Origin: CAWJPW01 sp963844845
Lineage (GTDB): Bacteria > Acidobacteriota > Thermoanaerobaculia > Thermoanaerobaculales > Sulfomarinibacteraceae
Reading direction: 5' to 3'
Assembly (NCBI GenBank): GCA_963844845.1
Contig: CAWJPW010000010.1
Span: forward strand, 186,001 to 250,000
DNA length: 64,000 nt
In this document: positions 7,906 through 16,735 of the stretch, one piece after another
Numbering within the stretch: the first letter of the stretch is position 1
How the letters are laid out: every line of letters begins with the position of its first letter
Notes under the pieces: model-generated
The model's input: only the letters and a program-made list of their open reading frames with translations
The model's database searches: none
Told to the model about the DNA's origin: nothing
Position numbers and translations under genes: made by a program

Positions 7906-9858
7906 ATGAGCGAGCGACGCCGGCCCTCGCCGGCCCTGCGCGCGGCAGTCCGCGAGGCCCTCGCCCGCCTCGGGGTCGAGCGCTTCGTCCTCGGCGTGCA
8001 CGAGGCGGCCCTGCCGTCGGCGCCCGGCCCCGAGACCGGGCGCGGTAGCCTCGGCGCCCGCGGTGGCCGCGCCTTCGCCGAGCTCGCCGCCGATCTCGGC
8101 TTCGACGGCCTCCAGCTGGGGCCCTCGGGGATGACCGACCGCGGCAACCCCTCACCCTACGACGGCACCCTCTTCTCCCGCAGCCTGCTGTCGGTGGACC
8201 TGGCGACGTTGGCCGAGAGCCCCGTGTGGGCCCGGCTGCTGCCTCAGCCGAAGCTGGAACGGGTCCTGGCCGGGGTGCCGCCCGGAGCCGCGCACAGGGT
8301 CCCGTACAAGTGGAACTGGGACATCTCGCGGCACGCTCTGCGCACCGCCTGGCGAGAGCTCGTTCGCCGGGCGGAGGAGCCCGAGGTCGCGGCGGTCGTC
8401 CAACGGCTTACAGCCTTCACGGAAGAACATCGCGACTGGCTGGAGCCCGACGCGCTCTACGAGGCCCTCACCGAGGTGCACGGCTCCGACGACTGGCGGA
8501 CGTGGAATGAGACCTCTCATCGCCGCCTGTGGCGCCCGCCCGCCGGCACGGCGAGCGCCGTCGCCGCGCTGCGTCGCGACCTCCTCGCCCGCCACGCCGA
8601 CACCATCGGTTGGTGGGCGTTCTCTCAGCTGGTCGTCGATGAGCAGCGCCGGCTCGGCCGCGTCCACGCCCGGGGGCTGGGCCTTGCCCTCTACGGCGAC
8701 GTGCAGGTGGGCATGTCCCTGCGCGACGCCTGGCGGCTGCAAGAGCTCTTCCTCCCCGGCTACCGACTCGGCGCCCCCCCCAGCCGAACCAATCCCGAAG
8801 GCCAGCCATGGGGTTTCCCGGTGCTCCACCCGGGGCTCGTGTACGCTTCCGGAGCAGCTCCCGCCCAGTGGCCGGTGAGCGACCCCGACGCCGCCCCCGG
8901 ACCGGTGCTACGTTTCCTCGAGCGCCGCTTCGCGCGGGCGTTCGCCGACTACGACGCCCTCCGCATTGACCACCCTCACGGCCTCGTCTGCCCCTGGGTG
9001 TATCGACACGGCTCAGCCGACGCCCTCAGCGCCGCTCAGAGCGGAGCGCGGCTCCTCGGCGCCCCGGCCGAGCCCGACCACCCCGAGCTCACCGCCTGGT
9101 CCATCGTCCGAACCGAGCAGATCGATCCCACGGTGAACGGCTGGGACGACCGCCGGGTGCGCAATCTGGATGACGCGCAGGTGGCCCGCTACGCCACCTT
9201 TCTCGACCGGGCCGCGGCGGCGGCCCGCGCCGCCGGACGTGACGCCGGCGACCTGGTCTGCGAGGTTCTCAGCACCCAGCCCCTTCCTCTCGAGCTCGTT
9301 CTCCGGCGCCACGGTCTCGGCCGGTTCCGCGTCACCCAGAAGGCGTCTCTCGATGACCGCAACGACGTCTACCGCAGCGACAACGCCCGGCCCGAGGACT
9401 GGGCGATGCTCGCCACTCACGACACGCCGTCCATCTGGGCGGCGCTGCAGCGGTGGCGTGCCGACGGCACCCTCGCCGCTCGCGCCCGCTTCGTGGCCGG
9501 ACGTCTGGCCGACGACCCGGCCCGACGCGAGGCCCTCGCCAGCGGCTTCGTCTCGCACCGAGGAGCGCTGGCCACAGGAATGCTGGCCGAGCTTCTCGCC
9601 TGCCCGGCCCGCAACGTCTTCGTGTTTTTCACCGACCTCCTCGGCATCGCCGAGCCCTACAACCGGCCCGGGGTGGTGGGCCCCGAGAACTGGACCTTGC
9701 GGGCGCCCCCAGACTTCCGCGCGCGCTACGACGCGGGCTGTCGCCGTCACCAGGCGCTGGACGTCGCCGGCGCGTGCGCCCTGGCGCTCCGCGCCCGGGC
9801 CGTCGGGAACGAGGACCTCCTGCGCCGCCTCGAGACCGAGCCCGTACGCCTCGAGTGA
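7906..9858 (+). CDS. malQ: 4-alpha-glucanotransferase (amylomaltase, GH77)
   Basis: 650 residues from ATG 7906. GH77 landmarks are present: ADLGFDGLQLGPSG near the N-terminus, DYDALRIDHPHGL with the likely nucleophile Asp (~352), VCEVLSTQP with the acid/base Glu (~452), ATHDTPSIWA with the stabilising Asp (~505) and IAEPYNRPG near the end. The enzyme transfers alpha-1,4-glucan segments in maltodextrin and glycogen metabolism in the cytosol. TDRGNPSPYDGT replaces the common SPFGNPSSPY.G motif, and STQP is unusual around the Glu, so this is a divergent member. The next gene, yciH, starts 22 nt downstream. Confidence 0.85.
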   Translation: MSERRRPSPALRAAVREALARLGVERFVLGVHEAALPSAPGPETGRGSLGARGGRAFAELAADLGFDGLQLGPSGMTDRGNPSPYDGTLFSRSLLSVDLATLAESPVWARLLPQPKLERVLAGVPPGAAHRVPYKWNWDISRHALRTAWRELVRRAEEPEVAAVVQRLTAFTEEHRDWLEPDALYEALTEVHGSDDWRTWNETSHRRLWRPPAGTASAVAALRRDLLARHADTIGWWAFSQLVVDEQRRLGRVHARGLGLALYGDVQVGMSLRDAWRLQELFLPGYRLGAPPSRTNPEGQPWGFPVLHPGLVYASGAAPAQWPVSDPDAAPGPVLRFLERRFARAFADYDALRIDHPHGLVCPWVYRHGSADALSAAQSGARLLGAPAEPDHPELTAWSIVRTEQIDPTVNGWDDRRVRNLDDAQVARYATFLDRAAAAARAAGRDAGDLVCEVLSTQPLPLELVLRRHGLGRFRVTQKASLDDRNDVYRSDNARPEDWAMLATHDTPSIWAALQRWRADGTLAARARFVAGRLADDPARREALASGFVSHRGALATGMLAELLACPARNVFVFFTDLLGIAEPYNRPGVVGPENWTLRAPPDFRARYDAGCRRHQALDVAGACALALRARAVGNEDLLRRLETEPVRLE

Positions 9859-9880
9859 GCGGGCGCGCTACTCTGGGGTC

Positions 9881-10231
9881 GTGGCGAAACGCTCGGGACG
9901 AACCGTCTACTCCACTGCCGCCGGGCGCACGTGCCCCCGTTGCGGCTGGCCGGCCGCCGACTGCCGCTGCGCCACTGCGATGGACGAGCCGGTGCCCGAG
10001 CGCATCACCGCGCGTCTACGTATCGAACGAGCCGGCCGCCGCGGCAAGACCGTCACCGTAGTCGAGGGCCTGCCTCGCAACCAGGCCTTTCTCAAACAGC
10101 TGGCCACCGAGCTCAAGCAGGCCTGCGGCTCGGGCGGCACCGTGGTGGAGAACCGCGTCGAGATCCAGGGCGACCACCGCGACCGCCTGCGCGACCTGCT
10201 GCGTCAGCACGGCTGGGCGGTACGAGGCTGA
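9881..10231 (+). CDS. yciH: YciH/SUI1-family translation factor with N-terminal Zn-ribbon-like segment
   Basis: 116 residues from a GTG start. The C-terminal ~75 residues match the eIF1/SUI1 fold: RGKTVTVVEGLPRN, LATELKQACGSGGTV and IQGDHRDRLRDLL. In E. coli YciH can influence start-codon fidelity on the 30S subunit. Residues about 14-28 hold CPRCGW...CRC, a possible metal-binding knuckle seen in many bacterial homologues. It lies 22 nt after malQ and probably shares its transcript, though no functional link is evident. Confidence 0.85.
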   Translation: MAKRSGRTVYSTAAGRTCPRCGWPAADCRCATAMDEPVPERITARLRIERAGRRGKTVTVVEGLPRNQAFLKQLATELKQACGSGGTVVENRVEIQGDHRDRLRDLLRQHGWAVRG

Positions 10232-10288
10232 GAGTCGCCGGTATGCCACGGCGCCGGCGCACCTTGGCGTGATCGAGGGAGACCATCC

Positions 10289-11095
10289 ATGAAGCTGACG
10301 CACCCGGTGATCGTTGGCGTGGCCGCGGCTGTCGCGGCCGCATCCCTCACGGCGGCTTTCGCCGCCGCGGAGTCGGCGCCCCAGCGCCCACGCCTCGAGA
10401 TCGCGGCGCCCGCGGAGGGATGCCCGGCTGCGACAGGCCAGTTCGTGGTGCTGCTCGGCGGCCAGCAGGGCATTCTCGTGCTCTCGGCGGCGCAGTTTCC
10501 CGGAGGACGGCGAGTGGGGTCTGCCGACGGCGGACCCGTCGTCGTGGCGCCGGAAGGGGGCAGCCACTGGAAGCTGGCCAGGGCGGCAGCCCCCGGTGCG
10601 AACCCCAGCCTGTGGGCGGCTCGGTACCCATTCCTCGGCCCGGGCGGCCGCGGCTGCGTGACCTTCGAGCGCGGCCGCTTTGCCGCGGCCGGCGACCTCG
10701 CCACCTACGTGCACTGGCTGACGGAGAGGGTGTACCTCACTTTGCCGCCCGCCTCCCGCTTGCGCTGGCCTGCCCTCGAGCTTCGCCAACGCACGGTGAG
10801 ATTGCGGGTGGAGCAGGCCGACGCCGGGCCCCTGGACATTGGCGGACGCGAAGGCGGCACTCTCGCCTACCGGACCCGCTTCGGCGACGTGGTCATGCTG
10901 CAGCCCTTCGTGCTCGACCAGCCCAGCAGCACGGTGGCTCTCGATGCGACGATGACCCCTGCCGCTGCCGAGAGGGGTACGCCGCCGCAGCACCTGGGCT
11001 GGCTTGTCGCGAGCTCCGCCGCGCCCGCCTTCATCGACCACCCGGCGGCGACGATCATCGTGACCGGGATCAGCGCTTCGGGCGATGACGAGTGA
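10289..11095 (+). CDS. Exported protein of unknown function
   Basis: 268 residues with a good ribosome binding site (GAGGGAGA) before ATG 10289. A signal peptide (VIVGVAAAVAAASLTAAFAAAESA) is followed by a mature domain without motifs I recognise. It has several Gly- and hydrophobic-rich strands (GQFVVLLGGQQGILVLSA, EGGTLAYRTRFGDVVMLQPF) and looks mostly beta. Only three Cys are in the mature part and there is no haem motif or TM helix. A periplasmic or surface protein is likely; function unknown. Confidence 0.65.
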   Translation: MKLTHPVIVGVAAAVAAASLTAAFAAAESAPQRPRLEIAAPAEGCPAATGQFVVLLGGQQGILVLSAAQFPGGRRVGSADGGPVVVAPEGGSHWKLARAAAPGANPSLWAARYPFLGPGGRGCVTFERGRFAAAGDLATYVHWLTERVYLTLPPASRLRWPALELRQRTVRLRVEQADAGPLDIGGREGGTLAYRTRFGDVVMLQPFVLDQPSSTVALDATMTPAAAERGTPPQHLGWLVASSAAPAFIDHPAATIIVTGISASGDDE

Positions 11096-11124
11096 AGACC
11101 ACCTGGCAGAACGCCCCTGATTTC

Positions 11125-11337
11125 TTAGCCTTCGACCTTTGACCGGGAGGCCGCAATCGCCGCCTGGTGGCGGCTCACCAACGCGTGGGGTGCAGGGCGG
11201 CCGCAGAAGCCGAGGCCGGCAGCGGGACGGCAGAGGCCGCGGCACCAGCCGGTCTGATGGCCGTTGTAGGGGCATGAAATCGTCGTGTGGGTGCGGGCCA
11301 ACGGGGCACGTTCTGCAGCAGGGCGCAGGAGTGGCAT
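11125..11337 (-). CDS. Small Cys-rich protein, probably metal-binding
   Basis: 70 residues on the minus strand, in the gap between two plus-strand genes. GGAGGT lies 6 nt before the ATG, a near-perfect ribosome binding site, which argues for a real gene. The core is CPYNGHQTGWCRGLC then GLGFCGRPAPHALVSRHQ, giving four Cys spaced C-x9-C-x3-C-x8-C plus several His. That pattern suggests a small zinc- or iron-binding fold. I do not recognise the family and infer no function. Confidence 0.55.
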   Translation of the reverse strand: MPLLRPAAERAPLARTHTTISCPYNGHQTGWCRGLCRPAAGLGFCGRPAPHALVSRHQAAIAASRSKVEG

Positions 11338-11430
11338 CAGAGGACCTCCGTGTGGCTAATGATACCCGGAAACATTCCTTCTGCGCAAGCCCCTCGCCGC
11401 CCCGTCCCCGTCGGTGCTACCGTGACGGGA

Positions 11431-13620
11431 ATGGACCACGGGCCCCGCAGGCAGCACCCGCCGCCCGGCGCCAATACCGCCGGCCCTTCGTGGCCCCCTG
11501 GCCGCCGCGAGCTCCTTCTACTCGGCCTCGTCCTGCTGCTTGCGGCGGGCGTCCGCCTCGCCTACCTGGGCGAGCTCCGGGGCGCCCCCGAGCTGCGCCA
11601 CCCGCCGGTGGATGGCGGTCTGAATCTGTACTGGGCGCGGTCGATGGTCACCGGCGACTGGACGCCACCCCCCGCTGCCCGCGGCCGCGACCCCGGAATC
11701 CGCGCCACCGCCTACCTGCGTCCACCGGGCTACGCCTTCGTGCTGGCCGGCCTCTACCAGCTGACCGGGGGCGAGCCCTTGGCGATCCGTGCGCTGCAGA
11801 TGGTGGGGGGCGTCGTCGCGGTGGCTCTGGCCTGGCTCCTTGGCCGGCTCCTGCTCGGCCCGCCACTGGCGCTGACTTGGGCTGCGCTGCTGGGGCTCGA
11901 CTGGCACCTCGTGTACTTCGAGGGCGCCATTGCCGACGCCTGGCTGGTGGTGCTCCTGCTGCTCGCTCTCCTCCTGGCGCTGCGTGCCTTCGCGGTTCGG
12001 CCCGGGCCGTGGCCGGCGATGGCGGCAGCGGTTTTCCTCGGGCTCGCCGCACTGGTTCGACCCAACAGCCTTGCCGCCGCGCCGTTGCTGGCCGCCTGGG
12101 CCCTGTGGCTCCTGCACCGACGCGGGAAGCTCCGCGACGCCGCCGGCATCGCCGCCGTGACCGTGGCCGCCGGCGCCCTGGTGCTCGCCCCCACGACCCT
12201 GCGCAACTGGCGGGTGGAGCACCGCTTCGTCCCGGTCTCGGCCAACGGCGGCCTGACCCTCTACCACGGCAACAACGACGACTCCACCGGCTTCTCCACC
12301 AGCCAGGTGGGCGCCGGCACCCTGTTCACCTCGCCTTGGCAAATTCCCGACATCGTGGCCGGGCTCGAGCGCAGCCTCGGCCGGCCAATGTGCTTCACCG
12401 ACGCGTCGCGCGAGCTGGGGCGGCGGGCACGAGCGTGGATCGCCACCCACCCCGGGCGCGCCGCCCGCCTGGCTCTGCGCCGCGCCGTCCTCCTCGCCGG
12501 ACCGTGCGAGATCGCCCACAGCTACGCCCCCGCCGCCGATCGCGCCCACTCCGTGGTGCTCCGCGCTCTGCCGGTCGGCTGGCCGTTGGCGCTGGCCGGG
12601 GCCCTGGTGGGTGTCGTCGTCCTCCTGCGCCGGCGGTGCCGCGGCGGTTGGGCCGGGCCGTGCTTCCCAGCGGCGCCCGCGACCCTGGCGGTGGCGGGCC
12701 TCATCACCGTCGCCTGGCTCGCGTCGTTCCTGCCCTTCTTCGTGACCTCGCTGTACCGCACGCCGATGATACCGATTCTGCTCCTGGGCACGGCGATCGC
12801 GCTGGTGCAGCTCGCCCTCCTCGCACGGCGGGACCAACCGGCCGCGATCGTCCTCGGCGCGGCGTTTCTCGGGCTCTGGCTGCTCGCGCGTGTGCCCGTC
12901 ATCCCGGTCGACCCCGGTGAGGCCAAGCGCCACGAGATCCGTGGCACGGCCTGGGCGTTCGACGGCGACCTCGGGCGTGCCGAAGCCGAGCTGCGCGCCG
13001 CGGTGGCGACAGGCCCCGCCTCGTGGTCGGCTCATGGCGGGCTCGGCGCAGTGCTCCTCGACGAGGGCCACCTCGACGAGGCCGAAGCGCAGCTCCGCCA
13101 AGCCCTCGCAGACCAGCCGGCCGACACCGCGGCGCGCTACAACCTGGGCATCGTGCTGGCGCAGCGCGGCGCGTGGCACGAGGCCACTGCTGCTCTTGCC
13201 GCGGTGGCCGCGGCCGAGCCGGGTAACGCCGCCGCTCACACCAACCTCGGTGTCTGTCTCGAGCGTCTGGGGCGCCGCTCGTTGGCCCGCGACGCCTACC
13301 GGCAGGCCCTCGCCGCCGCTCCGGTCAACGCCCTTGCCGGCAACAACCTGGCCTGGCTGGAGGCGACCGCCGCCGACCCGACGTTGCGCAACGGCGAGGA
13401 GGCCGTGGCGGTGGCCGAGCGCCTCGCCGCCGCAACACCCAGCGCCGCCGTGCTCGACACCCTGGCGGCCGCCTACGCCGAGGCAGGACGCTTCGACGAC
13501 GCGCTGACCGCGGCGCGCCGTGCCCGCAGCCTCGCGGCGCCCTCGAACCAGGCCCTGGCGCGGGAGATCGACGCCCGCATCGCCGAGTACCGGGCCGGCC
13601 GCCCCCACCGCGAGCGCTGA
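11431..13620 (+). CDS. Membrane glycosyltransferase (GT39/ArnT-like) fused to TPR repeats
   Basis: 729 residues from ATG 11431. The N-terminal ~480 residues carry about ten hydrophobic helices, with YLRPPGYAFVLAGLY and ALVRPNSL in loops typical of polyprenyl-phosphate-sugar-dependent GT-C enzymes (ArnT/PMT-like). The C-terminal ~220 residues are TPR units (SAHGGLGAVLLDEGHLDEAE, ARYNLGIVLAQRGAWHEA, AAHTNLGVCLERLGRRSLA). Such enzymes move sugars from lipid carriers to proteins or lipids on the outer face of the inner membrane, and the TPR part may recruit the acceptor. The acidic residues expected early in loop 1 are not obvious, so sugar transfer is inferred. Confidence 0.75.
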   Translation: MDHGPRRQHPPPGANTAGPSWPPGRRELLLLGLVLLLAAGVRLAYLGELRGAPELRHPPVDGGLNLYWARSMVTGDWTPPPAARGRDPGIRATAYLRPPGYAFVLAGLYQLTGGEPLAIRALQMVGGVVAVALAWLLGRLLLGPPLALTWAALLGLDWHLVYFEGAIADAWLVVLLLLALLLALRAFAVRPGPWPAMAAAVFLGLAALVRPNSLAAAPLLAAWALWLLHRRGKLRDAAGIAAVTVAAGALVLAPTTLRNWRVEHRFVPVSANGGLTLYHGNNDDSTGFSTSQVGAGTLFTSPWQIPDIVAGLERSLGRPMCFTDASRELGRRARAWIATHPGRAARLALRRAVLLAGPCEIAHSYAPAADRAHSVVLRALPVGWPLALAGALVGVVVLLRRRCRGGWAGPCFPAAPATLAVAGLITVAWLASFLPFFVTSLYRTPMIPILLLGTAIALVQLALLARRDQPAAIVLGAAFLGLWLLARVPVIPVDPGEAKRHEIRGTAWAFDGDLGRAEAELRAAVATGPASWSAHGGLGAVLLDEGHLDEAEAQLRQALADQPADTAARYNLGIVLAQRGAWHEATAALAAVAAAEPGNAAAHTNLGVCLERLGRRSLARDAYRQALAAAPVNALAGNNLAWLEATAADPTLRNGEEAVAVAERLAAATPSAAVLDTLAAAYAEAGRFDDALTAARRARSLAAPSNQALAREIDARIAEYRAGRPHRER

Positions 13621-13671
13621 CCACCCCTTCCGACGGCTCGACCGCGTCGCAAATTGCCGTCTCGGATGGAA

Positions 13672-13700
13672 TTGACGAGATCGTGCACGTGCTGTACCCT
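13672..13700 (+). promoter_or_regulatory. Sigma-70-type promoter for the EF-G gene
   Basis: TTGACG at 13672-13677 and TACCCT at 13695-13700 are separated by 17 nt and lie about 95 nt before the EF-G start, within the 170-nt gap after the glycosyltransferase gene. The -35 box matches consensus 5 of 6; the -10 is weaker. Confidence 0.5.
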
Positions 13701-13793
13701 CGCGCGTCCTGCCGACAGCGGTTCTCGCTCTCGGCACGCCAGGCAAAAGAACCCGCGGCGGGGAAGCTCGGCCGCCGCACCGGACAGAGGACC

Positions 13794-15884
13794 ATGATCA
13801 GCGACATCGGAACCATCCGCAACATCGGCATCTCCGCGCACATCGACTCCGGCAAGACCACGTTGACGGAGCGGATCCTCTTCTACACGCAGAGGATCCA
13901 TGCCATTCACGACGTTCGCGGCAAGGACGGCGTGGGCGCCACCATGGACCACATGGAGTTGGAGCGCGAGCGCGGGATCACCATTACGTCCGCCGCCACC
14001 CACGTGGAGTGGAAGGGCCACCACGTGAACATCATCGACACCCCCGGGCACGTCGACTTCACCATCGAGGTGGAGCGGGCCCTCAGGGTGCTCGACGGTG
14101 CGGTGCTGGTGCTGTGCGCCGTGGCCGGCGTGCAGTCGCAATCGATCACGGTCGACCGCCAGATGAAGCGCTACAACGTGCCTCGCATCGCCTTCGTCAA
14201 CAAGTGCGACCGCTCCGGGGCCAACCCCGAGCGCGTGGTCCATGGGCTGCGCGACAAGCTCGGTCACAACGCCGTGCTGCTCCAGCTGCCCATCGGCCTC
14301 GAGGCCGATTTCGAGGGCGTTGTGGACCTCGTGGAGATGGAGGCGGTCTACTTCCGCGGCGACAACGGCGAGGTCGTCGAGCACGGTAAGGTCCCCGCCG
14401 ACCTGCTCGACCTGGCCGAGACACGGCGCGCCGAGCTCATCGACGCCGCCAGCATGTTCTCCGACGAGCTCATGGAGGCGGCACTGGAGGACCAGGCGAC
14501 GCCGGAGCTGATCCGCGACGCCGTGCGCCGCGGCACCCTCGCCTTGGAGCTGACCCCGGTACTGATCGGGTCGGCCTACAAGAACAAGGGCGTGCAGCCG
14601 CTCATGGACGCGGTCAACGCCTTCCTCCCCTGCCCCTCCGAAGTTCCCATCGAGGCGGTGGACCTGGACGAGGAGGGCTCGCGGGTCACTCTCGCCGCCG
14701 ACCCCTCGGCGCAGACGGTGGCGTACGCCTTCAAGCTCGACGAGGGCCGCTACGGGCAGCTGACCTTCCTCCGCGTCTACCAGGGCACCCTGAGCAAAGG
14801 CGACACCGTGGTGCAGACCCGCACTCGGAAGAAGACCAAGATCGGCCGCCTGGTGCGCATGCACGCCGACAAGATGGAGGACCTGGACCGCGCCGGCGCC
14901 GGCGACATCGTCGGCCTCTTCGGCATCGACTGCCACACCGGCGACAGCTTCGTCTCGGACGGGCCACGCCTCGCCATGACCTCCATGTACGTGCCCGAGC
15001 CGGTGATCTCCCTCTCGGTGAAGCCGGCCGACTCCAAGGCCCAGGACAACATGTCCAAGGCCCTCGGCCGGTTCACCAAGGAGGACCCCACCTTTCGGGT
15101 GACCCTCGACCCCGAGAGCAACGAGACCATCATCTCGGGCATGGGCGAGCTCCACCTCGACGTCTACATCGAGCGCATGCGCCGCGAGTACAGCGCAGCG
15201 GTGGAGACCGGCGCGCCGCAGGTGGCCTACCGCGAGGCCATCTCCCAGCGCGCTGACTTCGACTACGTGCACAAGAAGCAGACCGGCGGTTCGGGACAGT
15301 ACGCCAGGATCGTGGGCTTCCTCGAGCCCTACGACGAGGGAAACTACGAGTTCGTCGACCAGATTCGCGGCGGTAACATCCCCGGCGAGTACGTGCCCGC
15401 CTGCGACAAGGGCTTCCGCCAGGCCATGGAGAAGGGCAGCCTCATCGGATTCCCGGTGGTGGGCGTGCGGGCGGTGCTCACCGACGGCGCGGCCCACTCC
15501 GTGGACTCCTCCGACATGGCCTTTCAAACCGCCTCGCGGGCGGCCTTCCGGGAGGCGTACAAGAAGGCCCGGCCGCAGATCCTCGAGCCGGTGATGAAGG
15601 TCTCGGTGGAGGGGCCCAGCGAGTTCCAGGGGTCGATCTTCCGCTCCCTCATGCAGCGCCGCGGCACCATCATCGGCTCCACCGAGGACGGCGGCTTCGC
15701 CCGGGTCGACGCCGAGGTGCCGCTCGCCGAGATGTTCGGCTACTCCACCGACCTGCGCTCCCAGACCCAGGGCAAGGCCGAGTTCACCATGGAGTTCTCC
15801 CGCTACGCTCCGGTGCCGCGCGAGGCCTCGGACGAGCTGCTCAAGAAGTACCGCACCCGCGGTACCGAGGAGGAATCGGCATGA
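13794..15884 (+). CDS. fusA: Elongation factor G (spd/mitochondrial-like type)
   Basis: 696 residues from ATG 13794. The GTPase motifs are complete: AHIDSGKTTLTER (G1), ERGITITSAA (G2 region), DTPGHVDF (G3), NKCDRSG (G4) and GSAYKNKGVQ (G5). Domains II-V follow, with HKKQTGGSGQYARI and domain V RRGTIIGSTED. EF-G catalyses tRNA-mRNA translocation or ribosome recycling. SGKTT replaces the DAGKTT of canonical bacterial EF-G, and NPERVV follows the G4 motif; both are typical of the spd group shared by spirochaetes, planctomycetes and delta-proteobacteria and related to mitochondrial EF-G. Its role as main translocase or as recycling factor cannot be settled here. The next gene overlaps it by 4 nt. 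Confidence 0.93.
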   Translation: MISDIGTIRNIGISAHIDSGKTTLTERILFYTQRIHAIHDVRGKDGVGATMDHMELERERGITITSAATHVEWKGHHVNIIDTPGHVDFTIEVERALRVLDGAVLVLCAVAGVQSQSITVDRQMKRYNVPRIAFVNKCDRSGANPERVVHGLRDKLGHNAVLLQLPIGLEADFEGVVDLVEMEAVYFRGDNGEVVEHGKVPADLLDLAETRRAELIDAASMFSDELMEAALEDQATPELIRDAVRRGTLALELTPVLIGSAYKNKGVQPLMDAVNAFLPCPSEVPIEAVDLDEEGSRVTLAADPSAQTVAYAFKLDEGRYGQLTFLRVYQGTLSKGDTVVQTRTRKKTKIGRLVRMHADKMEDLDRAGAGDIVGLFGIDCHTGDSFVSDGPRLAMTSMYVPEPVISLSVKPADSKAQDNMSKALGRFTKEDPTFRVTLDPESNETIISGMGELHLDVYIERMRREYSAAVETGAPQVAYREAISQRADFDYVHKKQTGGSGQYARIVGFLEPYDEGNYEFVDQIRGGNIPGEYVPACDKGFRQAMEKGSLIGFPVVGVRAVLTDGAAHSVDSSDMAFQTASRAAFREAYKKARPQILEPVMKVSVEGPSEFQGSIFRSLMQRRGTIIGSTEDGGFARVDAEVPLAEMFGYSTDLRSQTQGKAEFTMEFSRYAPVPREASDELLKKYRTRGTEEESA

Positions 15885-16606
15885 CCGAGCTGATGCTGAA
15901 GCTGCGACGCTCCCCGCGCACCCTGCTGACGCGGGACGGGCATCCCGGCCCGGGACCGGGCCGCTTGGCCCTGGTGATGGCCCGCGCCGGCGTGGGCAAG
16001 ACCGCCTTCCTGGTGGGCATCGGCCTCGACGCCCTCCTCTCCGGCCAGCGGGTCCTCCACGTCACCCTCGAGCGCCCAGTAGAAAAGGTGCGCGACTGGT
16101 ACGACGACGTCCTCGCCGAAATGTTGCGCCGGGAGAAGAAGCTCGAGCACTTCGCCGCGGTGCAGGTGCAGCTGGAGCGCCGCCGCCACATCCACACCTT
16201 CGTGCGCGGCTCCTTCTCGGTGGAGCGCCTGCGCCAGTGCCTCGGCGTGCTGGTGGAGGCCATGGAGTTCGCCCCCGAGGTCATCATCCTCGACCGGGTG
16301 GAGTTCTCCGAGCTGGACCGGCAGGAGCTGGAGGCGCTGCGCGCCGTGGCCGCCGAGCTCGGCGCCGAGCTGTGGATGGCCTGCCGCACGTCACGCGAGA
16401 GCGGCCGGGGAGCGACGGGGCACCTGCCACCGCCGGCCGACCGCTTCGAGGAGCTGGTGGACCTGGCCTTCCGCCTCGATCCCCACGAGGCGCGGATCCG
16501 CCTCCATGTCCTCAAGGACCACGAGAAGGCGCTCGACAAGGACCTCAGCGTGCTCCTCGACCCCCAGACCATGCTGCTGCAGAGCGGGGTCCCCATCGGG
16601 CGCTGA
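15881..16606 (+). CDS. RecA-like (KaiC/DnaB-type) P-loop ATPase
   Basis: 241 residues. ATG 15881 overlaps the EF-G stop (ATGA), implying translational coupling. Walker A is ARAGVGKTAFL (about 34-44). Walker B is likely EVIILDRVEF, followed by ELDRQELEALRAVAAELGAELWMACRTSRE, which resembles sensor segments of RecA-like ATPases such as KaiC, RadA and DnaB C-domains. No DNA-binding or helicase N-domain is present. HTFVRGSFSVERLRQCL lies before Walker B. The coupling to EF-G is intriguing but no function in translation can be claimed. Confidence 0.7.
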   Translation: MTELMLKLRRSPRTLLTRDGHPGPGPGRLALVMARAGVGKTAFLVGIGLDALLSGQRVLHVTLERPVEKVRDWYDDVLAEMLRREKKLEHFAAVQVQLERRRHIHTFVRGSFSVERLRQCLGVLVEAMEFAPEVIILDRVEFSELDRQELEALRAVAAELGAELWMACRTSRESGRGATGHLPPPADRFEELVDLAFRLDPHEARIRLHVLKDHEKALDKDLSVLLDPQTMLLQSGVPIGR

Positions 16607-16675
16607 CCGGGCATCTCTGTCGTCACCCTGATTGGAGCTGATCTCCCGTCGCGGACCGGGCATCGCCTGGGCCGT

Positions 16676-16703
16676 TTGACAGGCGTCCCGACAGGGCTAT
16701 GCT
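16676..16703 (+). promoter_or_regulatory. Sigma-70-type promoter of the Rieske/cytochrome b operon
   Basis: A perfect TTGACA at 16676-16681 and TATGCT at 16698-16703 have a 16-nt spacer and lie about 35 nt before the Rieske ATG. A purine-rich GGGGGGGGAA ribosome binding site follows at about 16721-16730. It is the best-looking promoter in the window. Confidence 0.65.
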
Positions 16704-16735
16704 AGTGCCAACATACCCGTGGGGGGGGAATCGAG

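Noticed and set aside
13473..15527. Very long open frame antisense to the EF-G gene
   Set aside because: It mirrors the fusA codon pattern (high GC at third positions gives open antisense frames), has no ribosome binding site and no recognisable domain. The same applies to other long antisense frames in this window.
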